A stretch of 64,000 nt of DNA from an uncultured Saprospirales bacterium (GCA_937926355.1 CALAZP010000277.1:1-64000), one strand, 5' to 3'. Counted from the first letter of the stretch, positions 53,403 through 62,132 are shown. Translations and numbers: made by a program. Notes: generated by a model from the sequence alone, not told the origin.

Positions 53403-54785
53403 ATGGAAAAGCAATTTAATAGAAGGTCATTTTTGCAAAGTTCGGTCATGGCGGGAGCAGGTCTCGCTGTTCCGGGTAAACTGGCGACTGAAGAATATGT
53501 TTCACAAAGTAATCGTGAAAAGGAGGTATTAAGAATTGGAATCATTGGTTCAGGATTAAGAGGTCAAAGTCATATCGGCTTGGCTTTAAATCGGGAAGAT
53601 TGTGAAATTGTAGCAGTTTGTGACATTAGTCCATATATGATTGATAGAACAAAATCCATGTTTGACAAAAGAGGACTTAAACAACCGATTTATTATACTG
53701 ATGGTCCTTTAGGATATTTGGAAATGTTGGAAAAATCGGATGTAGACGCAGTTATTATAGCAACTCCATGGAGATGGCATTCTAAAATGGCTTTTGATTG
53801 CATGAATGCTGGAAAGTATGTAGGAGTAGAAGTATGTGGGGCTTTTTCTATAGACGAGTGTTGGGAATTAGTAAATACCCATGAGAGAACGGGTAGTCAT
53901 TTGTTTTTCTTAGAAAATGTCTGTTACAGAAGAGATGTTATGGCAGTATTGAATATGGTAAGGAAAAATCTTTTCGGAGAAATGATACATTTACAATGCG
54001 GGTACCAGCATGATTTGAGAGGGGTAAAATTTAATAATGGGGAAAAGCCATTTGAGGGGGGTGTTGAATTTGGAGAAAAGGGATTTAGTGAGGCAAGTTG
54101 GAGAACTGTACATTCCGTGCATAGGAATGGAGATTTATATCCAACACATGGGATAGGTCCAGTTGCACAATATATTAATATTAATAAGGGAAATAGATTA
54201 CTACAACTTACCTCTATGTCTTCTAAATCAAGAGGATTAAGGGACTATATAAAAAACCATCCAGATGGAGGAGAAGATCACCCTAATGCAAAATTGGAAT
54301 ATAGATTAGGCGATGTTACAACAACTATGATCAATACGGCTTTAGGAGAGACAATTTTATTAATGCATGACACGAATTTGCCTAGACCCTACTCTCTTGG
54401 TTTTAGAGTACAAGGATCGAAGGGAATATGGATGGATGTTAATAAGTCTTTACATATTGAAGGAATGAGTGAACCACATAGATGGGAGGCTGCAGATTCA
54501 TATTTAAAGGAGTACGATCATCCATTATGGAAAAAATATGAAGAAAAGGCAGTTGGAGCAGGCCATGGGGGTATGGATTTTTTCCTGTTAAATTCGTTTG
54601 TTGAATCGGCGAAGAAGAACAGTCCTGCTCCAATAGATGTTTATGATGCAGCAACCTGGATGGTCATAACCCCTTTATCAGAACAGTCTATTCAACAAGG
54701 TGGGACTAGTATGTCAATTCCTGATTTTACGAGAGGACAATGGATGTTTAGAGAAAATAATTTTGCAACAGGAGATAACTATTAA
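53403..54785 (+). CDS. GH109-type Gfo/Idh/MocA glycosidase, exported by Tat
   Basis: A 460-residue protein of the Gfo/Idh/MocA fold close to glycoside hydrolase family 109, alpha-N-acetylgalactosaminidases that use a bound NAD. Seen: a twin-arginine signal NRRSFLQSSVMAGAG (Tat export of the folded, cofactor-bound enzyme), the NAD motif IGIIGSGLRGQSHIGLAL, and blocks such as VIIATPWRWHSKMAFDCMNAGKY, FLENVCYRRDVMAVLNMV and GFSEASWRTVHS typical of GH109. Substrate specificity is inferred from similarity to the family as I know it. It ends 2 bases before the nucleotidyltransferase gene. Confidence 0.85.
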   Translation: MEKQFNRRSFLQSSVMAGAGLAVPGKLATEEYVSQSNREKEVLRIGIIGSGLRGQSHIGLALNREDCEIVAVCDISPYMIDRTKSMFDKRGLKQPIYYTDGPLGYLEMLEKSDVDAVIIATPWRWHSKMAFDCMNAGKYVGVEVCGAFSIDECWELVNTHERTGSHLFFLENVCYRRDVMAVLNMVRKNLFGEMIHLQCGYQHDLRGVKFNNGEKPFEGGVEFGEKGFSEASWRTVHSVHRNGDLYPTHGIGPVAQYININKGNRLLQLTSMSSKSRGLRDYIKNHPDGGEDHPNAKLEYRLGDVTTTMINTALGETILLMHDTNLPRPYSLGFRVQGSKGIWMDVNKSLHIEGMSEPHRWEAADSYLKEYDHPLWKKYEEKAVGAGHGGMDFFLLNSFVESAKKNSPAPIDVYDAATWMVITPLSEQSIQQGGTSMSIPDFTRGQWMFRENNFATGDNY

Positions 54786-54787
54786 AT

Positions 54788-55687
54788 ATGAAACCCACAT
54801 TAGTAATTTTAGCTGCGGGTATGGGCAGTCGTTATGGAGGATTAAAACAAATTGATGGTATTGGTCCTCATGGTGAAGCTTTAATTGAATATTCTGTATA
54901 TGATGCAATTAGAGCTGGATTTGGAAAAGTGGTTTTTATAATCAGAGAAAATATTTCTACTGTTTTTAGGGAAAATGTAGGGAATAAATTAGCTAAGCAT
55001 ATTCCTGTGGATTATGTATATCAGGAAATTGATAGTCCTATAAACGGAATTACATCTTTTCCCGAAAGGGAAAAACCATGGGGAACAGCTCATGCTGTTT
55101 TGGTGGCTAAAAATCATATTAAAGAGCCTTTTGCTGTAATTAATGCAGATGATTATTACGGTCATTTATCATTTGAGGAAATGTCCAAATTTTTAACAAA
55201 TGAATGTGATGGTGAAACTTATAGTATGATAGGATATGATTTACTTCAAACGTTATCTGAACACGGTACAGTTTCAAGAGGGGTTTGTAATATGGACAGT
55301 AACCTTATGCTAACAGAGGTTATTGAAAGAACAAATGTTGGTTATAGAGATAGTAAAGTATGCTATGAGGAGGAGGGTAAGCTTTTCCCTTTAGAAAACA
55401 ATACATTGGTATCCATGAATTTCTGGGGTTTTCATCCCTCTATATTTATGCATATTGAAAATCACTTTATCAAATTTGTTGAGAATCATTTCAATAATTT
55501 AAAGGCAGAATTTTTTATTCCTTTAGTTATTAACGACTTAATTAATACAGGAAAAGTCAAGGTAAAAGTTATTCCAAATAGAGAAAAATGGTATGGAGTT
55601 ACCTATAAGGAAGATAAGCCAATTGTGCAATCGGCATTTGCACAATTGACTGAGCAAGGAGTGTATAAGGCTCCTTTATGGAATTAA
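54788..55687 (+). CDS. Sugar-phosphate-type nucleotidyltransferase
   Basis: A 299-residue protein of the NTP_transferase family. Seen: the N-terminal nucleotide motif LVILAAGMGSRYGGLKQID, VINADDYYG (metal-binding DD), and a central WGTAHAVLVA segment (GTA-type). These enzymes activate sugar-1-phosphates; a member usually accompanies a choline- or aminoglycoside-kinase-like partner, which is absent here. It ends with a 4-base TTAA overlap with the convergent PfkB gene and is the last gene of the run from 48445. Confidence 0.85.
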   Translation: MKPTLVILAAGMGSRYGGLKQIDGIGPHGEALIEYSVYDAIRAGFGKVVFIIRENISTVFRENVGNKLAKHIPVDYVYQEIDSPINGITSFPEREKPWGTAHAVLVAKNHIKEPFAVINADDYYGHLSFEEMSKFLTNECDGETYSMIGYDLLQTLSEHGTVSRGVCNMDSNLMLTEVIERTNVGYRDSKVCYEEEGKLFPLENNTLVSMNFWGFHPSIFMHIENHFIKFVENHFNNLKAEFFIPLVINDLINTGKVKVKVIPNREKWYGVTYKEDKPIVQSAFAQLTEQGVYKAPLWN

Positions 55688-56607
55688 GAAAGATTTACGT
55701 CAAATTTGGTTAAGGAAATGAATCTCATGATTCTTTCATTGATTTCTTGAATGCTCAATTCAGTTAATCTTTCTGTTCCGAATTTTTCAACACAGAAAGA
55801 GGCCATAGCACTTCCATAAATAATAGCTCTTTTTAGATTCTCGAAATTAATGTTTTTGGTATTGGCTAAATAACCCATAAAGCCTCCGGCAAAAGTATCT
55901 CCAGCGCCTGTTGGATCAAATACCTCGGCCAAGGGAAGTGCAGGTGCGAAAAAAATATTCTCCTTATCAAATAGAAGAGCGCCGTGTTCTCCTTTCTTAA
56001 TAATTACATATTTGGGACCCATTTTCAACAATGAGTGGGCAGCCTTTAGAAGAGCGTATTCACCAGATAATTGTCTGGCTTCCTCATCATTTATGATCAA
56101 TGCATCAATTTTTTTAAGTACATTTTTAAGTGATTCTAAAGCTCCATCGATCCAAAAGTTCATTGTATCTAGGGCAATAAAGTCTGGTTTGCTTTTCAAT
56201 TGCTCGAGAACTCTGAGTTGGACTTCAGGCTGTAAGTTACCTAGCATTATATATTTGGCATTCTTGTATTGATCAGGAAGGATTGGGTCAAAATCAGCGA
56301 GCACATTTAATTGGGTATCGAGGGTATCGCGTTCATTCATATTATTCTTGTACTTTCCTGACCAGAAAAAAGACTTTTGCCCTTTGATTATTTGAAGACC
56401 ATCAATATTTATACCCCGATTTAACAAATCTTTAAGGGTAGATTCAGGAAAATCATCACCGACAATAGAAACCAAATTAACGGTTTCTGTCAGGTAAGAT
56501 GCGGCCAAAGAAATAAAGGTTGCTGCTCCGCCGACAACCTTATCAGCAGTACCTAATGGGGTTTGAATATTATCAAAAGCAACGGTTCCAACGGTTAGAA
56601 GACTCAT
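55684..56607 (-). CDS. PfkB-family sugar/nucleoside kinase
   Basis: A 307-residue ribokinase-fold kinase. Seen: VGTVAFDNIQTPLGTADKVVGGAATFISLAAS (N-terminal PfkB signature with GG), and the C-terminal FDPTGAGDTFAGGFMGYL with the catalytic Asp in GAGDTF. The substrate cannot be assigned from sequence alone. It is the only gene in the gap region between the plus-strand run and the tRNA. It overlaps the nucleotidyltransferase by 4 bases. Confidence 0.88.
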   Translation of the reverse strand: MSLLTVGTVAFDNIQTPLGTADKVVGGAATFISLAASYLTETVNLVSIVGDDFPESTLKDLLNRGINIDGLQIIKGQKSFFWSGKYKNNMNERDTLDTQLNVLADFDPILPDQYKNAKYIMLGNLQPEVQLRVLEQLKSKPDFIALDTMNFWIDGALESLKNVLKKIDALIINDEEARQLSGEYALLKAAHSLLKMGPKYVIIKKGEHGALLFDKENIFFAPALPLAEVFDPTGAGDTFAGGFMGYLANTKNINFENLKRAIIYGSAMASFCVEKFGTERLTELSIQEINERIMRFISLTKFDVNLS

Positions 56608-56638
56608 GAATATTATTTTAAAAATTTTACGTTATTTA

Positions 56639-56669
56639 TTGCAAAATAGGTTGCCAAGTTATAAATTTG
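56639..56669 (+). promoter_or_regulatory. Bacteroidota promoter of the tRNA-Asn gene
   Basis: A -33 TTG (56639-56641), 20-base spacer and -7 TAAATTTG (56662-56669) fit the consensus. The tRNA begins 25 bases beyond the box, in keeping with a short leader. Confidence 0.55.
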
Positions 56670-56693
56670 CAGTCGCCTTTGCAAAAAGGCTAT

Positions 56694-56767
56694 GCCTCAG
56701 TAGCTCAGCTGGTTAGAGCGGCGGACTGTTAATCCGTAGGTCGTAGGTTCAAGTCCTACCTGAGGCG
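56694..56767 (+). tRNA. tRNA-Asn (anticodon GTT)
   Basis: A complete 74-base cloverleaf. The acceptor stem GCCTCAG (56694-56700) pairs perfectly with CTGAGGC (56760-56766), followed by discriminator G. The D arm is GCTC...GAGC, the anticodon loop CTGTTAA gives GTT (Asn), and the T arm is GTAGG-TTCAAGT-CCTAC. No CCA is encoded. The 3' end is overlapped by 19 bases, in antisense, by the convergent DgcN-like gene. Confidence 0.97.
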
Positions 56768-57819
56768 CTTAATACTTTGAAATCCTCAATTACTGGTATT
56801 AGTTCTTCGACCCCGTTCTTAAGCGGTCTAACTGTGGTTATTCCAGATTGTTCTTGGATCTCATGTTTAATTTTTTCCATTTCCACATCAGAGCAATTTT
56901 CTTCGTTTAAGGTTATGCCGATGACTTCACTACCGTAGAGCCTTATAAGTTTTATTTCATCATAGATAGAGCCAAGAGGAACATTGGTATCCTCGTAATA
57001 TTTTCTTTCGGGAGCGTGTTGTAAAATGACTCCTTTAGCATTAGCGGATAGGAGAAGTTCTGAACCGCAAGGGCCAGCTGGATTTCTTAGACTTGATTGA
57101 CCTTCAATTAGAATTAGCTGCGGATTAGTTTGCCGAAAGCACTCTAAAATGGCTTTCTCAAGTTCACCACTTACAAAATCATTCAAGGTACTGTCCAAGA
57201 TAAATCCGAATGGAGAACCTTGCATCCAACCCGTCTGGCCAGTATATATCATTTGAGTTTTTAAACCATACTGATTTAGACTGTCTAAAAGTAATTTGCA
57301 CGTGGTTCTTTTTCCCACTGCACAATCTGTTCCTAAAACAGCTATTTTAGGAATTGGAATTTCCAGGACTTGCCCGGTCCAAAATGAGAGTTTATTAAAT
57401 TCTTTGGGTTTTCTGATATCAATAATTTCACAGTGATTTTCTTTGGCTAAGGTTGCATAATCATCCTTCTGAGATAAAATAGTATGTAATCCGTTGACGA
57501 TACTTATACCGAAGGAAAGAGCTGATAAGATCTCTTTTTCTAGCTGGGCGGGTAATTGGCCGCCTGGAACAGCTATTCCGATAATAACATAGTCTATAGG
57601 AATTTCGTAATTTTTAATAAAGTCTGCAATTGTTTTTACAATTGGAATATTCAAATTATAAGAAGCTCCAATTGCAAATTTTGGATCTCTGCCTACATGA
57701 TTTTCATCTACTATACCAATAATATTAAATTTGGTAGATCCTCTGAGAAGACCGTGACATGTTTTTGCAAAATCCGTATCCAACATACCATTGGTTAGGA
57801 CTAAGGCATTTTTTATCAT
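56749..57819 (-). CDS. DUF1611 protein (DgcN-like)
   Basis: A 356-residue DUF1611 protein. Seen: a P-loop-like TDCAVGKRTT (about residues 164-173), GQTGWMQGSPFGFILDSTLNDFVSGELE, and LIEGQSSLRNPAG. DUF1611 includes DgcN, an N-acyltransferase reported in D-glutamate use together with DgcA. Its start overlaps the epimerase gene by 4 bases, which supports that pairing. Its last six codons (SASGRT) are read from the antisense strand of the tRNA-Asn gene, so its stop codon lies within the tRNA. Confidence 0.85.
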   Translation of the reverse strand: MIKNALVLTNGMLDTDFAKTCHGLLRGSTKFNIIGIVDENHVGRDPKFAIGASYNLNIPIVKTIADFIKNYEIPIDYVIIGIAVPGGQLPAQLEKEILSALSFGISIVNGLHTILSQKDDYATLAKENHCEIIDIRKPKEFNKLSFWTGQVLEIPIPKIAVLGTDCAVGKRTTCKLLLDSLNQYGLKTQMIYTGQTGWMQGSPFGFILDSTLNDFVSGELEKAILECFRQTNPQLILIEGQSSLRNPAGPCGSELLLSANAKGVILQHAPERKYYEDTNVPLGSIYDEIKLIRLYGSEVIGITLNEENCSDVEMEKIKHEIQEQSGITTVRPLKNGVEELIPVIEDFKVLSASGRT

Positions 57820-58901
57820 GTATATTTTTTTAGAAGTTTAAATCCTAGCCCGGGATTGTTATTCATTGTAAGACATCCATCTTTAATTGCAATTTCCTCT
57901 TCAACGAAGTCTAAGCCCAGATCAAGGTGTCCGTCTAAATCTAGGTACCAAGTATTTTTAAAAGCGTGAGCAACATGAAGAGCGGCCATAATGCTAATTC
58001 TACTTTCATCATTACAACCCCACATTAGTTTCAAATTTTTAGCCAACGCAAGATGACCAATTTTGGACGCTTGATCAATGCCGCCACATTTCATCAGTTT
58101 TATATTAAAAATACCAAAGTCTAAATATGGGGAACTAATTAATTTTAAGGCATCATCTACGTTGTGTAATTCTTCATCAGCTGCAATAATCGAAATGATA
58201 TCTTTTGAAAACAATCTATTGTGATGTGAAGAATTTCTGGCAAAAGGTTGCTCAAGTAATTCAAGGGGTAATTCATCAATAATTTGAGATATAGTGGGAA
58301 TATCTGATAAGCTATATCCTTCATTTCCGTCAATTCGGATAAGTATTTCCCGCCCTACCTCTTCTCGTATTTTTTTTAATTTTTCAAAATCTTCTTCTAA
58401 AGAAATACCAGTCTTAACTTTAAGGATTCGAAAACCTTTTTTTACCCAATATTTAGCTAGATCAATAGATTCCTGAGTATTTGTAATTCCAATAGTAACT
58501 GAGGTCGGAATTTGGGTTGGTGTTATATTTCCTAGAAATTTATAGAGAGGCCAATTAATGGTTTTGGAAAATAAATCGTGTAGGGCAATATCCACAGCGG
58601 CTAAAGCAGCGGGAAATTTCTGCAATAATGAATGAGCTGTACGGAGGATAAATTTAAAATTTCTTGTATCCTCCCCTAGCAACAAGGGCTCTACTTGATT
58701 TTTCAGGATTTTAAGGCAATCTTCTGTGGTTTCACCTGTTACAAAAGATGCCGGGGAGGCAGTCCCTATTCCATAAGTGTTATTTTCAAGAAAAATAACT
58801 AAGAGAATATTTTCAGCAAATTCTATTGTTTCGTACGCAATGGAATAAGGAGTTAAGAGGTCTAGATTTTCTTTAAAAACAGATACCTGAGTAATTTTCA
58901 T
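57816..58901 (-). CDS. Enolase-superfamily epimerase (DgcA-like or L-Ala-D/L-Glu epimerase)
   Basis: A 361-residue muconate-lactonizing-type enolase. Seen: the base motif LKVKTGI (K-x-K), the metal ligands in RIDGNEGY, LLEQPFA, AADEEL, and the second base in IKLMKCGG. All are intact, so it is active. Related enzymes epimerise dipeptides such as L-Ala-D-Glu from cell wall recycling or N-acetyl-glutamate. The 4-base overlap with the DUF1611 gene matches DgcA-DgcN pairs, but the substrate is not decided by sequence alone. Confidence 0.88.
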   Translation of the reverse strand: MKITQVSVFKENLDLLTPYSIAYETIEFAENILLVIFLENNTYGIGTASPASFVTGETTEDCLKILKNQVEPLLLGEDTRNFKFILRTAHSLLQKFPAALAAVDIALHDLFSKTINWPLYKFLGNITPTQIPTSVTIGITNTQESIDLAKYWVKKGFRILKVKTGISLEEDFEKLKKIREEVGREILIRIDGNEGYSLSDIPTISQIIDELPLELLEQPFARNSSHHNRLFSKDIISIIAADEELHNVDDALKLISSPYLDFGIFNIKLMKCGGIDQASKIGHLALAKNLKLMWGCNDESRISIMAALHVAHAFKNTWYLDLDGHLDLGLDFVEEEIAIKDGCLTMNNNPGLGFKLLKKYT

Positions 58902-58907
58902 AGGCTT

Positions 58908-59192
58908 CTATTCCTCTTCAATTACTGCTGATAGACCCCTTTCAATAAGCGCATCCTTTTTGGGGAGTAATTCCTTTATGGGTGCTGTTTTAACAACAGC
59001 TTTTCCTTTGAGATGAATTAAAAGACTAAGTTGTTCAGCTTGTTCGAAGGAGTGATTTAAAATGTCAATAAAACATTTAATAACCCAATCGAAAGTGTTA
59101 TGATCATCATTATATACCAGCAATTTGGCACTAGAAATCTCATCTATCAGAGATAGTGTTTCATCATCTTCTATTTGTTTTGGTCGGCCCAC
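58908..59192 (-). CDS. clpS: ClpS, adaptor of the ClpAP protease
   Basis: A 94-residue adaptor that delivers N-end-rule proteins to ClpA. Seen: YNDDHNTFDWVIKCFIDIL (the NDD(x)NT(F/Y) binding pocket), EQAEQLSLLIHLKGKAVVKTA, and the C-terminal ERGLSAVIEEE. It is consistent with the aat gene at 46312, which creates the substrates. It follows the peroxiredoxin by 10 bases and precedes the epimerase gene by 6 on the same strand. Confidence 0.95.
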   Translation of the reverse strand: MGRPKQIEDDETLSLIDEISSAKLLVYNDDHNTFDWVIKCFIDILNHSFEQAEQLSLLIHLKGKAVVKTAPIKELLPKKDALIERGLSAVIEEE

Positions 59193-59202
59193 TCAATGAG
59201 TA

Positions 59203-59670
59203 TTAAAGTGAAGAAAGGGTTCTTTTAATAGATTCGAAATTAGGAAGATCTCCTGCAGATTCTAAAACTTCGGCATATTGAATGATTCCATTATTGTCAA
59301 CGACAAATGCTGATCTTTTAGAAACCCCTTTCATTCCTAAGACGAATTCTTCGTATAGAGCTCCATACGACGTACTGACTTCTTTATTAAAGTCAGATAG
59401 AAGAGGAAAATTTAGTTTTTGGTCTTCTTTGAACTGATTTAAGGTAAAAACAGAATCAACAGAAACAGCTATAACTTCGGAACCCAGATTATTATAATCT
59501 GCCAGGCTATCTCTTATTGAACACAATTCAGTGGTACAAGTACCGGAGAAAGCTTGGGGAAAAAAAAGAATTAAGAGATTTTTGCCTTCATAATCTTTTG
59601 AACTTACCTCTTTCTTATCTGTGTTATAGAGTTTGAAGTCAGGAGCAGGATGACCAACTTGAATATTCAT
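59203..59670 (-). CDS. AhpC/TSA-family peroxiredoxin
   Basis: A 155-residue thiol peroxidase, the second in the window. Seen: FFPQAFSGTCTTELCSIRDSLADYN with the peroxidatic Cys in SGTCTTE and a nearby Cys two turns later, plus VIAVSVDSVFTLNQFKED. This is the AhpE/PrxQ-like short form without the C-terminal arm. It lies between clpS and ftsH with short gaps (10 and 11 bases), so it may be co-expressed with protein quality control. Confidence 0.9.
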   Translation of the reverse strand: MNIQVGHPAPDFKLYNTDKKEVSSKDYEGKNLLILFFPQAFSGTCTTELCSIRDSLADYNNLGSEVIAVSVDSVFTLNQFKEDQKLNFPLLSDFNKEVSTSYGALYEEFVLGMKGVSKRSAFVVDNNGIIQYAEVLESAGDLPNFESIKRTLSSL

Positions 59671-59681
59671 ATTAGGTGATT

Positions 59682-61649
59682 TTAAGAATTTGTAACTGCT
59701 GGATTTTCTTCAGACTCAGTAATAGTATTTTTATCATTTACGGCAAAAGGACGAGGGCCAATTAGATTTTCGAGGTCAGATTTTAAAAGTACTTCTTTTT
59801 CAAGAAGTTGGTTGGCTAAAAGTTCAAGTTCATTTCTTTTTTCTAAAAGTAAATTCTGTGCCCTTTTATATTGTTCATCTAAAAGTTTGCGAACCTCTTC
59901 GTCTATCAATGTAGCGGTATCATCTGAATACGGCTTTTGAAAGGAATCGCTTTGTAAACCGTGGAAAGAGACTTGGCCTACATTATCGTTCATTCCAAAA
60001 ACAGTAACCATACTGTATGCCATTTTAGTAACTTGATCCAAATCGTTTTGTGCCCCTGTAGATATCTTATCGAAAACAATTTTTTCAGCTGCACGACCGC
60101 CAAAGGTCATACACAATCTATCCAATAGTTGTTCTGTTCTGGTGATATATTCTTCTTTAGGAAGGTATTGAGCATATCCAAGAGTTCCAATACCTCTGGG
60201 GACAATAGTTACTTTTACTAAAGGAGATGCATGTTCAAGATACCATCCACAAATCGCATGACCAGCTTCATGATAAGCAATTATTTTTTTCTCTTCTGGT
60301 GCGATAAGTTTATTTCTTTTTTCTAATCCACCAATGACTCTATCTAAGGCGTAATTAAAGTCATCCATATCTACGGCAGATTTATTTCTTCTAGCCGCTA
60401 TTAAGGCCGCTTCATTACATATATTGGCAATATCAGCTCCAGCAAACCCTGGTGTCATTTCAGAAAGGGCGTCTGCAGTCACTTCTGCAGCTATTTTAAT
60501 TTGTTTGAGGTGAACTTTAAAAATTGCAGCTCTTCCTTTAAGATCTGGTCTATCTATGCCAATTTGTCTATCAAATCTTCCTGGCCTAAGCAAGGCAGAA
60601 TCTAAAACATCCGGCCTGTTGGTGGCTGCCATAAGAATGACTCCTTTGTCTGTAGAAAAACCATCCATTTCAACCAAAAGCTGATTTAGTGTATTTTCTC
60701 TCTCGTCATTTCCACCTTGAATGCTATTTCTTCCTCTAGCCCTACCAATAGCATCGATTTCATCTATAAAAACAATACAAGGTGCCTTTTCTCTAGCTTG
60801 CTTGAATAAATCTCGAACTCTTGAAGCACCGACACCCACGAACATCTCAACGAAATCGGAACCGGATATAGAAAAGAAAGGCACTCCTGCTTCACCCGCT
60901 ACAGCTTTTGCCAATAGTGTTTTACCGGTACCCGGAGGACCTACTAATAAAACCCCTTTGGGAATTTTACCGCCTAAAGCGGTGTATTTTTTGGGGTTTT
61001 TCAAAAAGTCAACTACTTCCATTACCTCTTCTTTGGCTTCATCCAGACCAGCAACATCTTTGAAAGTGACATTAACTTTACTATTTTGGTCAAAAAGGGT
61101 TGCTTTAGATTTTCCTATATTAAAAAGTTGACCGCCTGGACCACCGGCACCGCCACTAACTCGCCTCATGATAAAAAACCAAATGGCGATTACGATTACT
61201 AATGGAAGCACCCAACTCAGTATAGGGGTTAACCAATTTTGTTTAGATTCATAGCTAGGGTAAATAAAATCATCTCTGGAGACGTTAGCGGTTTCTTGAG
61301 CATCTTTAAGCGTATTAGCAAAAGCATCCACCGAACCAATTTCTAACCAATAATGGTAGGTATCTCCTGCTATGCTATTTTTGGCTGCATCGCTATATTT
61401 GGGGTCAGATAAAAGTTCTTCTTTAATGTAAACGTGAGCAAATTTTTGATTGATGATTACCAATTTTTCAATAGCTCTATCTTGGATCATTTCCTCAATC
61501 CTATTCCAAGTAATTTGTTCATTAGAAGAATTGGCCATGGTATAAAAATTCAAGGCCAAAAGAAATAAAGCAATCACTCCGTAAATCCAAAAAGTATTGA
61601 ACTTAGGGGTGTTTTTATTTGGTGGTTTGGGTTGATTATTGTTTTCCAT
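59682..61649 (-). CDS. ftsH: ATP-dependent zinc metalloprotease FtsH
   Basis: A 655-residue membrane AAA+ protease. Seen: two membrane segments (about 18-40 and 141-160), Walker A GPPGTGKT (237-244), Walker B IVFIDEID (292-299), second region of homology ATNRPDVLDSALLRPGRFDR (342-361), the zinc motif HEAGH (460-464), and the third ligand in TGAQNDLDQV. The order of all motifs is normal. It follows rsfS on the same strand with a 96-base gap. Confidence 0.97.
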   Translation of the reverse strand: MENNNQPKPPNKNTPKFNTFWIYGVIALFLLALNFYTMANSSNEQITWNRIEEMIQDRAIEKLVIINQKFAHVYIKEELLSDPKYSDAAKNSIAGDTYHYWLEIGSVDAFANTLKDAQETANVSRDDFIYPSYESKQNWLTPILSWVLPLVIVIAIWFFIMRRVSGGAGGPGGQLFNIGKSKATLFDQNSKVNVTFKDVAGLDEAKEEVMEVVDFLKNPKKYTALGGKIPKGVLLVGPPGTGKTLLAKAVAGEAGVPFFSISGSDFVEMFVGVGASRVRDLFKQAREKAPCIVFIDEIDAIGRARGRNSIQGGNDERENTLNQLLVEMDGFSTDKGVILMAATNRPDVLDSALLRPGRFDRQIGIDRPDLKGRAAIFKVHLKQIKIAAEVTADALSEMTPGFAGADIANICNEAALIAARRNKSAVDMDDFNYALDRVIGGLEKRNKLIAPEEKKIIAYHEAGHAICGWYLEHASPLVKVTIVPRGIGTLGYAQYLPKEEYITRTEQLLDRLCMTFGGRAAEKIVFDKISTGAQNDLDQVTKMAYSMVTVFGMNDNVGQVSFHGLQSDSFQKPYSDDTATLIDEEVRKLLDEQYKRAQNLLLEKRNELELLANQLLEKEVLLKSDLENLIGPRPFAVNDKNTITESEENPAVTNS

Positions 61650-61745
61650 TTATCCTCATTTTCTCAGAAGTCATTTTCTAATTTATTTACTTAACAGTCA
61701 ATAATGTCTTTCGTTGGCTTAAATCGAATTAACATTAAAAGATAA

Positions 61746-62132
61746 TTAAATTGTTTCGTAAGAAGTAATTTTTGCATCGCTCCAGAGTTGGTCTAAATCG
61801 TAATAACCTCTAGTTTCTGGATAGAAGATGTGTACAACGGTAGTAAAATAGTCAACGCAGACCCATTTGGCGTTTTGGGTTCCTTCGGTTGAAGAAGGAA
61901 AGACTCGGTAGGTTTCTTTCATTTTTTTTAAAATGTTATCTGCTATGGCTTTCACTTGAGTGGATGAATCTCCTTCACAGATAATAAAGAAATCTGTCGG
62001 GGCATCATGAAGTTCTCTCAAATCCAATTTTACGATATTTTTGCCCTTTATGTCTTGAATAGATGCTATAATTAAATCATTAATTTCCTCTCTTGTCGGA
62101 GCATTTGCGGTGGAATGGTTTGGTTGATTCAA
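61746..62132 (-). CDS. rsfS: Ribosomal silencing factor RsfS
   Basis: A 128-residue RsfS (YbeB) protein that binds L14 and keeps the subunits apart in starvation. Seen: KLDLRELHDAPTDFFIICEGDSSTQVKAIADNI, and the C-terminal WVCVDYFTTVVHIFYPETRGYYDLDQLWSDA. It has the usual length with a short N-terminal extension. In many bacteria it precedes other ribosome genes; in Bacteroidota the rsfS-ftsH link is common, as here. It is divergent from birA with 75 bases between the starts. Confidence 0.95.
   Translation of the reverse strand: MNQPNHSTANAPTREEINDLIIASIQDIKGKNIVKLDLRELHDAPTDFFIICEGDSSTQVKAIADNILKKMKETYRVFPSSTEGTQNAKWVCVDYFTTVVHIFYPETRGYYDLDQLWSDAKITSYETI

Noticed and set aside
57299..57312. 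CACGTG core near 57301 as another parS site
   Set aside because: Flanking bases do not match TGTTNCACGTGAAACA on either side; this is just coding sequence in the DUF1611 gene.
60721..61131. A 136-codon plus-strand open frame inside ftsH
   Set aside because: It is the antisense shadow of the Walker region of ftsH, without recognisable domain or promoter.
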